Source of the DNA: Rubrivivax gelatinosus
Lineage (GTDB): Bacteria > Pseudomonadota > Gammaproteobacteria > Burkholderiales > Burkholderiaceae_C
Length of the DNA stretch: 64,000 nt
Direction of reading: 5' to 3'
Assembly (NCBI RefSeq): GCF_004340905.1
Contig: NZ_SLXD01000015.1
Span: forward strand, 55,817 to 119,816
The notes under the pieces are model-generated. The model was not told where the DNA came from. It did not search any database and saw only the letters and a list, made by a program, of their open reading frames with translations. Positions 17,775 through 30,276 of the stretch are shown here, in pieces. Every line of letters begins with the position of its first letter. The first letter of the stretch is position 1. The position numbers and the translations under genes were made by a program.

Positions 17775-18317
17775 TCAGTCGCCGGTGAGCAGTGCGGACA
17801 CCACCGGGGCGAGCTTCTCGCGGGTCGAGGACCACTTGCCGGCCTCCAGCCGGCCTTCGAGCCGGTACTGGCTCGACGCCAGCGTGCGGCCGTTCGAGGT
17901 TTGCAGCGTGAGCGACGCCTGGCGCAGATAGGGGCGGTACTCGCCGCCGAACAGGGCGGTATCCCAGTCGATCGCCGCGCTGTATTTCAGCCAGGCCTTG
18001 CAGGTTTCCAGCGGAGTCCCCGCCTCGTACACCCGGCTGTCCACCTGGCGTTTCTTCAGCTCGGCCTGCAGGGACGGCACGAAATCGACGATCTGGGCGT
18101 CCGGGCGATATTCGATGCAGAGCGCCGAAACCTCCAGCGGGGCATGAAATACGGTATTCGACGCCTGGCTCGGGCCGTACAGGATGGCGTGCTGCACGGC
18201 GCCGCTGGCGGCTTTCGCCAGCTCCAGCGCGGGCACGGGCGAGATGATCGAGCAGCCCGGCAGCAGCGTGGCCGCGGCCAGCACGGCCGCCGCCCGGCGG
18301 CGATCAGACGGCTTCAT
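17775..18317 (-). CDS. Uncharacterised lipoprotein of the FlgH operon
   Basis: A 180-residue protein with a lipoprotein signal peptide (AAVLAAATLLPGC, Cys about 22). The middle contains FVPSLQAELKKRQVDSRVYEAG and the C-terminal part LRQASLTLQTSNGRTLASSQYRLEG, a pattern seen in small outer-membrane lipoproteins that I cannot place with certainty. The ATG lies 14 bp inside the end of the preceding gene, so it is translationally coupled to the acidic repetitive protein. flgH follows 35 bp later. Function unknown. Confidence 0.7.
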   Translation of the reverse strand: MKPSDRRRAAAVLAAATLLPGCSIISPVPALELAKAASGAVQHAILYGPSQASNTVFHAPLEVSALCIEYRPDAQIVDFVPSLQAELKKRQVDSRVYEAGTPLETCKAWLKYSAAIDWDTALFGGEYRPYLRQASLTLQTSNGRTLASSQYRLEGRLEAGKWSSTREKLAPVVSALLTGD

Positions 18318-18846
18318 TGAGGGCCTGCCCGATCGAGAGCGCGCCCATCGCCGCGTAGCCCGCGACGGTGTCCAGCGTGTCCACGATGCCGTCGAAGAGG
18401 TCGCCCGCGCCGTCGACGACGGCGTCGGTCGCGTCGGACACCGTGTCGGCAGCGTCGGAGACGAAGTCCTCGACACTCTCGACGGCATCACCCACCGTGT
18501 CGGCAACCCCCTTGGCGGCGCCGGTGACGGTGTCGACGATGCTGTCCAACGCTCCCTGGAAACCGTCGACGCTGTCGCCGACACCGCTCTGCACGGCCTG
18601 AGCCGCCCCGGCCAGCGTGTCGCCGACCGACGCCACGGTGTCGACGCCCATGTCGACCCAGTCGTCGAGCGCGCTGAGCGCGTCGCTGCTGAACGAACAG
18701 GTGGATTGGCAGGCGCCGCTGGTGGCGTCCGCAGCCCCGATCGCGGTGGCCACGACAGGGCCGAAGGCCTTGACGTTGCGCTCGTACGCGCCGAGTCCGG
18801 TTTGGGGATTGATGTACCCCGAGGCGAGGGATCCGATGGTGCTCAT
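18304..18846 (-). CDS. Acidic, Asp/Val/Ala-repetitive protein of unknown function
   Basis: A 180-residue protein. The N-terminal 55 residues (STIGSLASGYINPQTG; one CxxxC in GACQSTCSF) are followed by about 110 residues of short degenerate repeats such as DTVTGAAKGVADTVGDAV and DAADTVSDATDAVVDGAG. These predict a long amphipathic acidic helix. No Sec signal peptide is evident. The ATG at 18846 follows GAAGGAG, a strong ribosome site, so it is well translated. It is the first gene of the operon with a lipoprotein and FlgH, which suggests a surface-exposed or exported structural protein. I recognise no family. Confidence 0.7.
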   Translation of the reverse strand: MSTIGSLASGYINPQTGLGAYERNVKAFGPVVATAIGAADATSGACQSTCSFSSDALSALDDWVDMGVDTVASVGDTLAGAAQAVQSGVGDSVDGFQGALDSIVDTVTGAAKGVADTVGDAVESVEDFVSDAADTVSDATDAVVDGAGDLFDGIVDTLDTVAGYAAMGALSIGQALNEAV

Positions 18847-19056
18847 GGGCGCTCCTTCCAAGTGCCGTCAGCTTAGGAAGGTCGCACCCCGGCGAATACC
18901 TCAAATAGCGCCCCCAAATCCCCTCATCATTTATTTCCAGGGAGTTTCATGACGGCGCCGTCACGAGATTCAACGAAGTATGTCGGAATATCACCCGGCG
19001 GTGATCTTCGGTCTTATTCCGTCACGTTTCGGGGCAGCCCGATCGTGGCCGCCGCG

Positions 19057-19212
19057 TCAGTCGCGTGCGCCCAGCCGCAGCATCAGGCGCAGGTACTCGA
19101 GTTCGGCGTGCATCTTCTGCAGCTCGTCGCGCAGTTCGACGAGCGCCGCCAGCGCGGCGCGCGCCGAGGCGGGGACCTGCGAGGCGGTGGAGTCGGGCTT
19201 GGGCGTGTCCAT
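19057..19212 (-). CDS. Short coiled-coil protein
   Basis: A 51-residue reading frame downstream of norF. After a Pro/Ser-rich start it forms a Leu-rich heptad-like helix (ALVELRDELQKMHAELEYLR) ending in LRLGARD. It sits 67 bp after norF on the same strand. The ribosome site is weak, so this is a plausible rather than a secure gene. No function is assigned. Confidence 0.4.
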   Translation of the reverse strand: MDTPKPDSTASQVPASARAALAALVELRDELQKMHAELEYLRLMLRLGARD

Positions 19213-19279
19213 GGCGGCATGTTCCGGCCCGCGTGGCGGGCCGAAAACCCCGCGGCCCGGGGACTCCCCCGCGTTCGTG

Positions 19280-19549
19280 TCAGGCGCGCGCCAGCCACCA
19301 GGCCAGCAGCACCAGCGCGACGACGCTGCCCAGCCAGCCGAGCACGAGGCGCCGCCACAGCGCCGGCGCCGTGGCCAGCCCCATGAAGTCCAGCGCCACC
19401 GCCGCGCCCTTGGCCAGCGCAAGCGCGAACACCAGCCACACCGGCCAGGCCGCGCCGCCCCCGGCACTGGCCGACTCGCCGACGGCGAAGCTGAGCAGCG
19501 TGGCGACCACGAGGCCGGCCCAGACGAGATCGATGCGCGACACGGTCAC
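19280..19549 (-). CDS. norF: NorF-like membrane protein (cytochrome c oxidase subunit IV family)
   Basis: An 89-residue protein with three hydrophobic segments (DLVWAGLVVATLLSFAVGES, WPVWLVFALALAKGAAVALDF, LVLGWLGSVVALVLLAWWLA). This is the layout of the small subunit-IV-like protein that accompanies NorE in nitric oxide reductase clusters. GTG at 19549 overlaps the norE stop (GTGA), indicating coupled translation. The norCB structural genes are not in the window. The name rests mainly on size, topology and pairing with norE. Confidence 0.6.
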   Translation of the reverse strand: MTVSRIDLVWAGLVVATLLSFAVGESASAGGGAAWPVWLVFALALAKGAAVALDFMGLATAPALWRRLVLGWLGSVVALVLLAWWLARA

Positions 19550-20157
19550 CTCATCACGTACAGCAGCGGGAACAGAACGATCCACAGCAGGTCGACCATG
19601 TGCCAGAACGCCGCCGCGGTCTCGGGCACGTGGGTACGGCCCGGCCCGTAGGCGCCGCGCCCCGCCAGCCACCAGACGATCGCCAGGAACACCGCCGCCG
19701 CGACCACGTGCAGCAGGTGGAAGCCCGATAGCACCAGGTAGAACATCCAGAAGGTGTTGGCCGACAGGTCGGCCCCGGCGGCCACCTTGGCGGCGATCTC
19801 GGCCGACTTCAGCAGCGTGAAGCCCAGTCCGCAGCCCAGCGCGGCCAGCAGCCAGCGCCGGGCGGCGACGACACGCCCGCGTTCGAAGGCGGCCACCGCA
19901 TGCGCCACCGCGGCGCTGCCGCTGACCAGCAAGACCGTGTTCAGCGCCCCGCGCTCCAGGTCCAGCGTGGCCTGCAGCGACTTGAACAGCGCCGGCTCGT
20001 GCAGGCGTGCGAAGGCGTAGGACACGAACAGCAGGCCGAAGGTCAGCAGTTCGGCTGCGATGACCAGCCAGACCGCGAGGTCGCCGATCAGCCGGGGTTC
20101 GGACCGAGCATGCGCCGCGGGCCGGTCGTCGGGCAGCAGGACTGCTTGAAGCTGCAT
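19546..20157 (-). CDS. norE: NorE, cytochrome c oxidase subunit III-like protein
   Basis: A 203-residue membrane protein of the subunit III family with five predicted segments. Landmarks are LIGDLAVWLVIAAELLTFGLLFVSY, LNTVLLVSGSAAVAHAV, and FYLVLSGFHLLHVVAAAVFL with TAAAFWHMVDLLWIVLFPLLY. NorE aids full activity of nitric oxide reductase in denitrifiers. The short length and pairing with a norF-like gene distinguish it from true oxidase subunit III, which travels with coxA and coxB. Its start codon lies inside an NsrR-like palindrome (20149-20171), so NO-responsive repression is likely. Confidence 0.75.
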   Translation of the reverse strand: MQLQAVLLPDDRPAAHARSEPRLIGDLAVWLVIAAELLTFGLLFVSYAFARLHEPALFKSLQATLDLERGALNTVLLVSGSAAVAHAVAAFERGRVVAARRWLLAALGCGLGFTLLKSAEIAAKVAAGADLSANTFWMFYLVLSGFHLLHVVAAAVFLAIVWWLAGRGAYGPGRTHVPETAAAFWHMVDLLWIVLFPLLYVMR

Positions 20158-20171
20158 AGTTGAAGCATCTT
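20149..20171. promoter_or_regulatory. NsrR-like operator between norE and the DUF2249 gene
   Basis: Read on the minus strand, this 23-bp element begins AAGATGC and ends ATGCAGCTT around a 7-bp centre. It agrees at 17 of 23 positions with the NsrR consensus as I remember it from E. coli. It covers the norE start codon and lies 60 bp upstream of the DUF2249 gene. An NO-sensing iron-sulfur repressor bound here could silence both genes. Confidence 0.65.
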
Positions 20172-20231
20172 AAGGATTCGGGCCGGCGGAAGCAATACGC
20201 TGAATGCACCTTCAACGCCCCCGGACCGCCC

Positions 20232-20489
20232 ATGTCCTGCTCCTGCTCCAACCCGTCCGAGGACGGCATCCACGTCTTCGACGCGCGCGGCGTCGCCAAG
20301 CGTTTCCGCCACGCGGCGATCTTCGGCGCGCTCGACGCGCTCGAACCCGGCGAGACCCTGCGTTTCGCCAACGACCACGACCCCCTGCCGCTGCTGATGC
20401 AGATCGAGCAGCACTACCGCGGCCAGGTTCGCGCCACCTACCGCCAGCGCGCCCCGGGCGCGGTGGTGATCGACTTCCTGGTGGGCTGA
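20232..20489 (+). CDS. DUF2249 domain protein
   Basis: An 85-residue cytoplasmic protein with the DUF2249 core: DARGVAKRFRHAAIFGALDALEPGETLRFANDHDPLPLL, followed by QIEQHY and a final VVIDFLV strand. The fold resembles TusA (sulfur carrier). The N-terminal MSCSCS adds two cysteines. DUF2249 genes often sit in nitric-oxide and denitrification clusters, and this one is divergent from norE across an NsrR-like site. The biochemical role is unknown; NO-stress involvement is inferred from context. Confidence 0.85.
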   Translation: MSCSCSNPSEDGIHVFDARGVAKRFRHAAIFGALDALEPGETLRFANDHDPLPLLMQIEQHYRGQVRATYRQRAPGAVVIDFLVG

Positions 20490-20527
20490 ACGCTGCAGCG
20501 GCCCGCCACACGACGAGGAGACGGACG

Positions 20528-20752
20528 ATGAACCTGCTCTTGTGCCCTGCCCTGCACCACTACACGCTCGGGCTGGCCGCCGTCGTCGGCGGCGCCGCGC
20601 TGAGCACCGCCAGCGCCTCGTGGTGGCCGCTGGCGCTCGGCACCTCGGTGGCGGTCACCGGCTCCAGCGCGCTGGCCTGCGAACTGCGCCAGCGTGCGCT
20701 GGCCCGCCGCAGGACGGCACGGGTCACGGCGGCGGCAAGCCGCTCGCCTTGA
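20528..20752 (+). CDS. Small membrane protein downstream of DUF2249
   Basis: A 74-residue protein with two hydrophobic stretches (YTLGLAAVVGGAALSTASA and WWPLALGTSVAVTGSSALA) and a basic Arg-rich tail. GAGGAG precedes the ATG at a good distance, and it follows the DUF2249 gene by 38 bp, so it is probably co-transcribed. It overlaps the convergent Bug gene by 29 bp at the 3' end. Family not recognised. Confidence 0.6.
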   Translation: MNLLLCPALHHYTLGLAAVVGGAALSTASASWWPLALGTSVAVTGSSALACELRQRALARRRTARVTAAASRSP

Positions 20753-21701
20753 TGATGCGCGCCCAGGCCGCGGTGTAGGCGCGTTCACGCGCGCCCAGCT
20801 GCGCCGCGCTCGTGTAGCCCACCGACAGCCCCATCGCGCTCAGACGCTCGTGCACCGCCGGCTGCACGAGCACCCGCGCCAGCGCGTTGCCGAAGGCGTC
20901 GATCGTCGCCGCGGCGGTGCCCGCCGGCGCGAAGACGCCGTAATACGGCAGTTCCTCGAAACCCGGCACGCCGGACTCGGCCAGCGTCGCCACCTCGGGC
21001 AGCTGGGCCAGGCGCTGCGTGCCCATCACGGCGACGATGCGAAGCCGGCCGTGGCGGTGGTTGTCGATGAAATCGGGCACCGAACCCACGCCGGCGGCGA
21101 TCTGGCGGCCGAGCATGTCGGACATCATCGGCGCGCTGCCCCGGTACGGCAGCGCGACCAGATCCAGGCCGTGGCGCTGGGCGACGAGCCGCACGAGAAA
21201 CTCGGGCACCGAGCCCGCCGCCGGGATGCCCACCGCTTCCTGGCCCCCCTGGGCCCGCACCCAGGCCACGTACTCGCCCAGCGTGCGCGCGGGCGTGTGA
21301 GCCGAGACCGCGAAGGCGTTGGGGAAACTGGCGAAACCGGCCACCGGCACGAAGTCGCGTGCGGGCTCGTAGCCGGGCTGGCGCACGACCAGCGGCAGGA
21401 TCGAGATCGTGTGGTCGTGCGACAGCAAGAAGGTCGTGCCGTCGGGCGCGGCCGCCTTCAGTGCCTGCGCCGCGAGCTGGCCGCCGGCACCGGGGCGGTT
21501 GTCGACGATGACCGTGGCGCCGAGCTCGTCCTTCAGCCGCTCGGCGAGCACGCGCGCGATGGCGTCGGTGCCGCCGCCCGGCGGGAACCCCACCAGCAGG
21601 CGGATCGTGCGGCCCTCGGCCCGCGCGGGCGTGGCCAGCCACGGGCCGAGGGCGGTGGCAGCGAGGGTCTGCAGGGCACGGCGGCGATTCGGCGAGGACA
21701 T
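20724..21701 (-). CDS. Bug/TctC-family periplasmic solute-binding protein
   Basis: A 325-residue receptor of the tripartite tricarboxylate transporter family, vastly expanded in Burkholderiales. A Tat-type leader (NRRRALQTLAATALGPWLATPARA) precedes the typical start IRLLVGFPPGGGTDAIARVLAERL, the segment VIVDNRPGAGGQLAA, and PLPYRGSAP-like LPYRGSAPMMSDMLGRQI. No tctA or tctB permease genes adjoin, as is usual for orphan Bug proteins. The ligand, probably a carboxylate, is not predictable. The ATG at 21701 is chosen over 21719 to give the tidier signal peptide. Confidence 0.9.
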   Translation of the reverse strand: MSSPNRRRALQTLAATALGPWLATPARAEGRTIRLLVGFPPGGGTDAIARVLAERLKDELGATVIVDNRPGAGGQLAAQALKAAAPDGTTFLLSHDHTISILPLVVRQPGYEPARDFVPVAGFASFPNAFAVSAHTPARTLGEYVAWVRAQGGQEAVGIPAAGSVPEFLVRLVAQRHGLDLVALPYRGSAPMMSDMLGRQIAAGVGSVPDFIDNHRHGRLRIVAVMGTQRLAQLPEVATLAESGVPGFEELPYYGVFAPAGTAAATIDAFGNALARVLVQPAVHERLSAMGLSVGYTSAAQLGARERAYTAAWARIIKASGLPPP

Positions 21702-21743
21702 CGGGGCTCCGGCGGGCAACGGGCGGCAGTGGATTCTGCCGCC

Positions 21744-22853
<1,110 letters not shown>

Positions 22854-22866
22854 CGGGCGGCGGGAC

Positions 22867-23502
22867 TCAGAACAGCCCGGCGCCGGCCGCGGCGTCGACG
22901 AGGCGCCGCGCCAGCGCGTCCAGCTGCGCGCCGGCGTCCCCCGTGGCGCCCGACGCGGCGCGCGCCGTCCACTGCAGGCGGCCGCCGGCGACCTCGGTGA
23001 CACGCGCCTCGGCGGCGTAGCGCACGGCGGCGCCGCCCGCGGCCCCCACCGGCAGCGTCACGCCGACGCCGACCCCGCTGCCGCCTCCGCCGATGTGGAA
23101 CCCGCCCAGCCCGATCGACATGCCCCCGGCACGCGGCTCGGCGGGTGCGGCCGAGACGCTGCCGACCCAGACCGCCTGCGCGCCGGCCTGGCGCGCCAGC
23201 ACGACGTAACGCGCGTCGTCGCGCGGCCCGCCGGCCGGGGGCGGCGGTGCGTCGGGCGCGGGCACGGCGCGCGCGCCACGGGCCGTCAGCTCGGCGGCGA
23301 GACGTTCGACGCACAGCCGCACCAGCGCCGTCTCGGCGGCCTCGCAGGCGACGAGCACGCGTGCGCCGCCACCCAGCGCCGGGCCGGCATCGGGCGCGCG
23401 CCACTGGGCGTCGACGCCGGGCGGCGACGAGGCGCAGCCGGCGGCCAGCAGCGCGGCAATCGGCAAGAGGCGCAGTGAGATGGGCAGGAACGGCGCAGGC
23501 AT
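22867..23502 (-). CDS. Lipoprotein with Gly-rich segment, function unknown
   Basis: A 211-residue protein with a lipoprotein signal (LLPIAALLAAGC). The middle has a Gly-rich, glycine-zipper-like stretch (GGMSIGLGGFHIGGGGSGVGVGVTLPVG). The C-terminus LQWTARAASGATGDAGAQLDALARRLVDAA resembles the end of DUF4136-type lipoproteins. I cannot assign a family with confidence. The ATG at 23502 is preferred over 23520 for signal-peptide shape. The metallophosphoesterase gene follows within 13 bp. Confidence 0.65.
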   Translation of the reverse strand: MPAPFLPISLRLLPIAALLAAGCASSPPGVDAQWRAPDAGPALGGGARVLVACEAAETALVRLCVERLAAELTARGARAVPAPDAPPPPAGGPRDDARYVVLARQAGAQAVWVGSVSAAPAEPRAGGMSIGLGGFHIGGGGSGVGVGVTLPVGAAGGAAVRYAAEARVTEVAGGRLQWTARAASGATGDAGAQLDALARRLVDAAAGAGLF

Positions 23503-23602
23503 CACGAGGGGGCGGGACACGACAGGGCTAGCCTAAGGCTGACGGCACCGGCGCGCCCGACGGCGGGTGAATGCCCGTGCGCGCCCACGGCCACGCCGCC
23601 GA

Positions 23603-27754
<4,152 letters not shown>

Positions 27755-27891
27755 GGCAACTCCGGCACCCCCGTGGACACGGGGAGGCACCGTGCAGGTC
27801 GGGCACGTGCGGGACGGGACCGGCGCGTCGGCATGCACGCTTGGGGCAAGGGGGATGCCCGCTGCCCGCGCGCGGGGCAGCCGTCAGCCGC

Positions 27892-29832
27892 TCAGCCGCG
27901 TTCGAGCCGGAAGGCGCCGACGGCCTGCGCGAGCCGCGCCGCCTGCTGGCGCAGGCTCTCGGCGGCGGCGGCACTTTGTTCCACCAGCGCGGCGTTCTGC
28001 TGCGTCGTGCGGTCCAGGTCGCCGACGGCGGCATTGACCTGGCCGATGCCCTCGGTCTGCTCGCCGCTGGCGGCGGTGATCTCGGCGATGAGGGCCGCGA
28101 CACGGCGCACCTGCTCGACGATGGCCTGCATGTCCTCGCCGGCCGAACGTGCCAGCGTGCCGCCTGCCTGCACCGCCGTGCTGCTGCCCGCGATCAGCGC
28201 GCGCACCTGGCGCGCCGCCTCGGCGCTGCGCTGCGACAGCGCGCGCACCTCGGAGGCGACGACGGCGAAACCGCGGCCGTGCTCGCCGGCGCGCGCCGCC
28301 TCCACGGCCGCGTTCAGCGCCAGGATGTTGGTCTGGAAGGCGATCGAGTCGATCGTGCCGACGATGTCGCCGATGCGGCGCGAGCCGGCCTCGATCTCGG
28401 CCATCGTCGAGGCCACGCGCTGCACGACCTCGCCGCCGCGGCCCGCGGCTTCGGCGGCCGCGCTTGCCATGCGGCTGGCCTGGTGGGCGTGCTCGGAGGT
28501 CTGGGCGACGGTGGCCGTCATCTGCTCCATGCTCGCCGCGGTCTGCTGCAGGCTGCTGGCCTGCTGCTCGGTGCGTGCGCTCAGGTCGGCGTTGCCGTTG
28601 GCGATCTCGCTGCTGGCGGTGGCGATCTGCGCCGCGTTGTCACGCACCGTGCCGACAAGGCCGACGAGCTGCGTGCACATCGCGTGCATCGCGCGCAGCA
28701 TGCGCTGGCCTTCGTCGCGCGCGTTCTCCGGCGGCAGCGGCAGGCTGCGGCCGAGGTCGCCCGCGGCCACCGCGTGGGCGGCCTCGATCGCCGTCTCCAG
28801 CGATCGTGCGCTGCGGCGCGCGATCTGCCACATCAGCCAGGCGGTGGTCGTGCCCAGCAGGAGCAGCAGCGCCATCGCCCAGCCCAGCCGGGTCAGGCGC
28901 GTGTCCGCGTCATGCTGCAGCTCGGACTGCAGCGCGCCCACCGCCTGCTCGCCGAGCTTGTACTGCAGGTCGATGACCTCGGTCGTGCGCTTCCACCAGT
29001 CGGCGCTGGGATGGTCCAGCGTCGGTGCGTCGACCACCTCGCGCGCCACGAACTCGAGCCCCTGGACGACGGCCTCGTGCGCTTCGCGGCTCGCTGCGCC
29101 CAGCGCCTGCGCCAGCGCCGGGTCGGCCTCGGTCGCGTGCGCCAGGGCGCGCGCGAGTTCGCCCTCCACGCCACGCACGCGCTCGACGAGCCCCGACAGC
29201 CGCGTGCGCTGGGCCGGGCTGGCCTCGCCGCGCACCAGCAGCCCCATGCCGGCGCCGCGCAGCTGGCCCAGCAGTTCGGACAGCTGTGGCAGATGGTTCA
29301 GCGTCGCGTCCTGCAGGAAGTAGCCCGACGCCACCGGGTGCAGCACGATCTGCGACTCCGCCGTCACGTCGTAGAGCAGATCCAGTTGCCGGGCCACGAG
29401 CGCCGTGTGGCGCTCGAAGCTGGACTGCGCGTCGATGCGACGCGCGGCCACCGCCTCGCCCAGTTCACGCTCCGCGGCGAGCAGCCGGTCCAGGCGCTCG
29501 GCCAGCACCGGCTGGCCCAGCCCGGCGACCGCGTCGCGTGCCAAGGCCGCGGCGGCATCGATCTTCGTGCCCAGGCTGGCGCGCTGCGCCTCGGCCTCGG
29601 CATTGCCGCCGAGCGCCCCGTTGGACAGACCGCGATGCTGCGCGGTCAGACGCGCCATCTGAATCAGCGCCTTGGCCGGCGCGAGCCCGTCCAGTTCGTG
29701 GCGGGCATGGCGGACCTCCGCGAGCGCCGAGTTCAGCGCCAGCGTGCCGGGAACGACGAGCAGCGCGAACGCGAGCACGCCGATCAGCGTCAGCTTGCGC
29801 GACAGGGACCATCGGTCGAGCACTGAGAGCAC
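27892..29832 (-). CDS. Methyl-accepting chemotaxis protein with nitrate-sensor-like periplasmic domain
   Basis: A 646-residue chemoreceptor with a large periplasmic region (about residues 35-300) between two membrane segments. The region is helical, with an early AKALIQMARLTAQHRGLSNGALGG segment that recalls NIT (nitrate/nitrite sensing) or PilJ-type helical domains. After HAMP comes the signalling hairpin TIDSIAFQTNILALNAAVEAARAGEHGRGFAVVA. There is no CheR-tethering pentapeptide. A FliA-like promoter lies at 29883-29910. Ligand assignment to nitrate or nitrite is tentative. Confidence 0.88.
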   Translation of the reverse strand: MLSVLDRWSLSRKLTLIGVLAFALLVVPGTLALNSALAEVRHARHELDGLAPAKALIQMARLTAQHRGLSNGALGGNAEAEAQRASLGTKIDAAAALARDAVAGLGQPVLAERLDRLLAAERELGEAVAARRIDAQSSFERHTALVARQLDLLYDVTAESQIVLHPVASGYFLQDATLNHLPQLSELLGQLRGAGMGLLVRGEASPAQRTRLSGLVERVRGVEGELARALAHATEADPALAQALGAASREAHEAVVQGLEFVAREVVDAPTLDHPSADWWKRTTEVIDLQYKLGEQAVGALQSELQHDADTRLTRLGWAMALLLLLGTTTAWLMWQIARRSARSLETAIEAAHAVAAGDLGRSLPLPPENARDEGQRMLRAMHAMCTQLVGLVGTVRDNAAQIATASSEIANGNADLSARTEQQASSLQQTAASMEQMTATVAQTSEHAHQASRMASAAAEAAGRGGEVVQRVASTMAEIEAGSRRIGDIVGTIDSIAFQTNILALNAAVEAARAGEHGRGFAVVASEVRALSQRSAEAARQVRALIAGSSTAVQAGGTLARSAGEDMQAIVEQVRRVAALIAEITAASGEQTEGIGQVNAAVGDLDRTTQQNAALVEQSAAAAESLRQQAARLAQAVGAFRLERG

Positions 29833-29882
29833 GGAGACATCCTTTCCACGAACTGCAACGGATTCAGCAATGGCAGCTCAAG

Positions 29883-29910
29883 GAATCGGATTTTGCTTTT
29901 CTAGTATTTA
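29883..29910 (-). promoter_or_regulatory. FliA (sigma-28)-like promoter of the chemoreceptor gene
   Basis: On the minus strand TAAA is followed after 16 bp by TCCGATTC, close to the flagellar pattern. The surrounding 60 bp is unusually AT-rich for this genome, as expected of a promoter. It lies about 50 bp upstream of the chemoreceptor start. Confidence 0.5.
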
Positions 29911-29973
29911 GAGTGTTTCAAGATGAACGCCCGGATCACCGTGCAGATGTCCACGCAGGCTCGACGCGGCGGG

Positions 29974-30276
29974 TCAGCAGCATTCCTCCTCGACGCGGTC
30001 GAGCAGCGCGATCGCCGGCTCGTCGGCCCAGGCCTCGAAGTACTCGCGGATCTGGTTCAGGTGCGAATGCACGAGGAACAGGTCGTCGGGCCGCGGGCCC
30101 GAGCCGCCATGGCGCTTGCGGTCGAAGTAGTCCCAGAAGCGGTCGCGCCGCCCCGGCACCGCGAGATGGGTGTCGATGATCTCGATGATGCGCCGGGCGT
30201 TGCCGGCGCAGTCGATGCCGGCGAAGCTGACGTAGCGGTCGGTCTTGCGGCAGTCGTCACAGGGGGATTGGCTCAC
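29974..30276 (-). CDS. cowN: CowN, protein sustaining N2 fixation under carbon monoxide
   Basis: A 100-residue protein with the full CowN signature: DRYVSFAGIDCAGNARRIIEIID, then RFWDYFDRKRHGGSGPRPDDLFLVHSHLNQIREYFE, and the diagnostic end LLDRVEEECC. CowN protects nitrogenase from inhibition by CO, so it implies that the organism fixes nitrogen although no nif gene is in the window. GTG at 30276 follows CGGAG and gives a length near the family norm; the ATG at 30312 is possible. Its first 20 bp overlap the end of the CooA-like regulator gene upstream, so the two are probably co-expressed. Confidence 0.92.
   Translation of the reverse strand: MSQSPCDDCRKTDRYVSFAGIDCAGNARRIIEIIDTHLAVPGRRDRFWDYFDRKRHGGSGPRPDDLFLVHSHLNQIREYFEAWADEPAIALLDRVEEECC

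Noticed and set aside
20155..20175. FNR/Dnr box (TTGAT-N4-ATCAA) before norE
   Set aside because: TTGAAGCATCTTAA does not pair as an FNR palindrome; the NsrR pattern explains the same bases far better.
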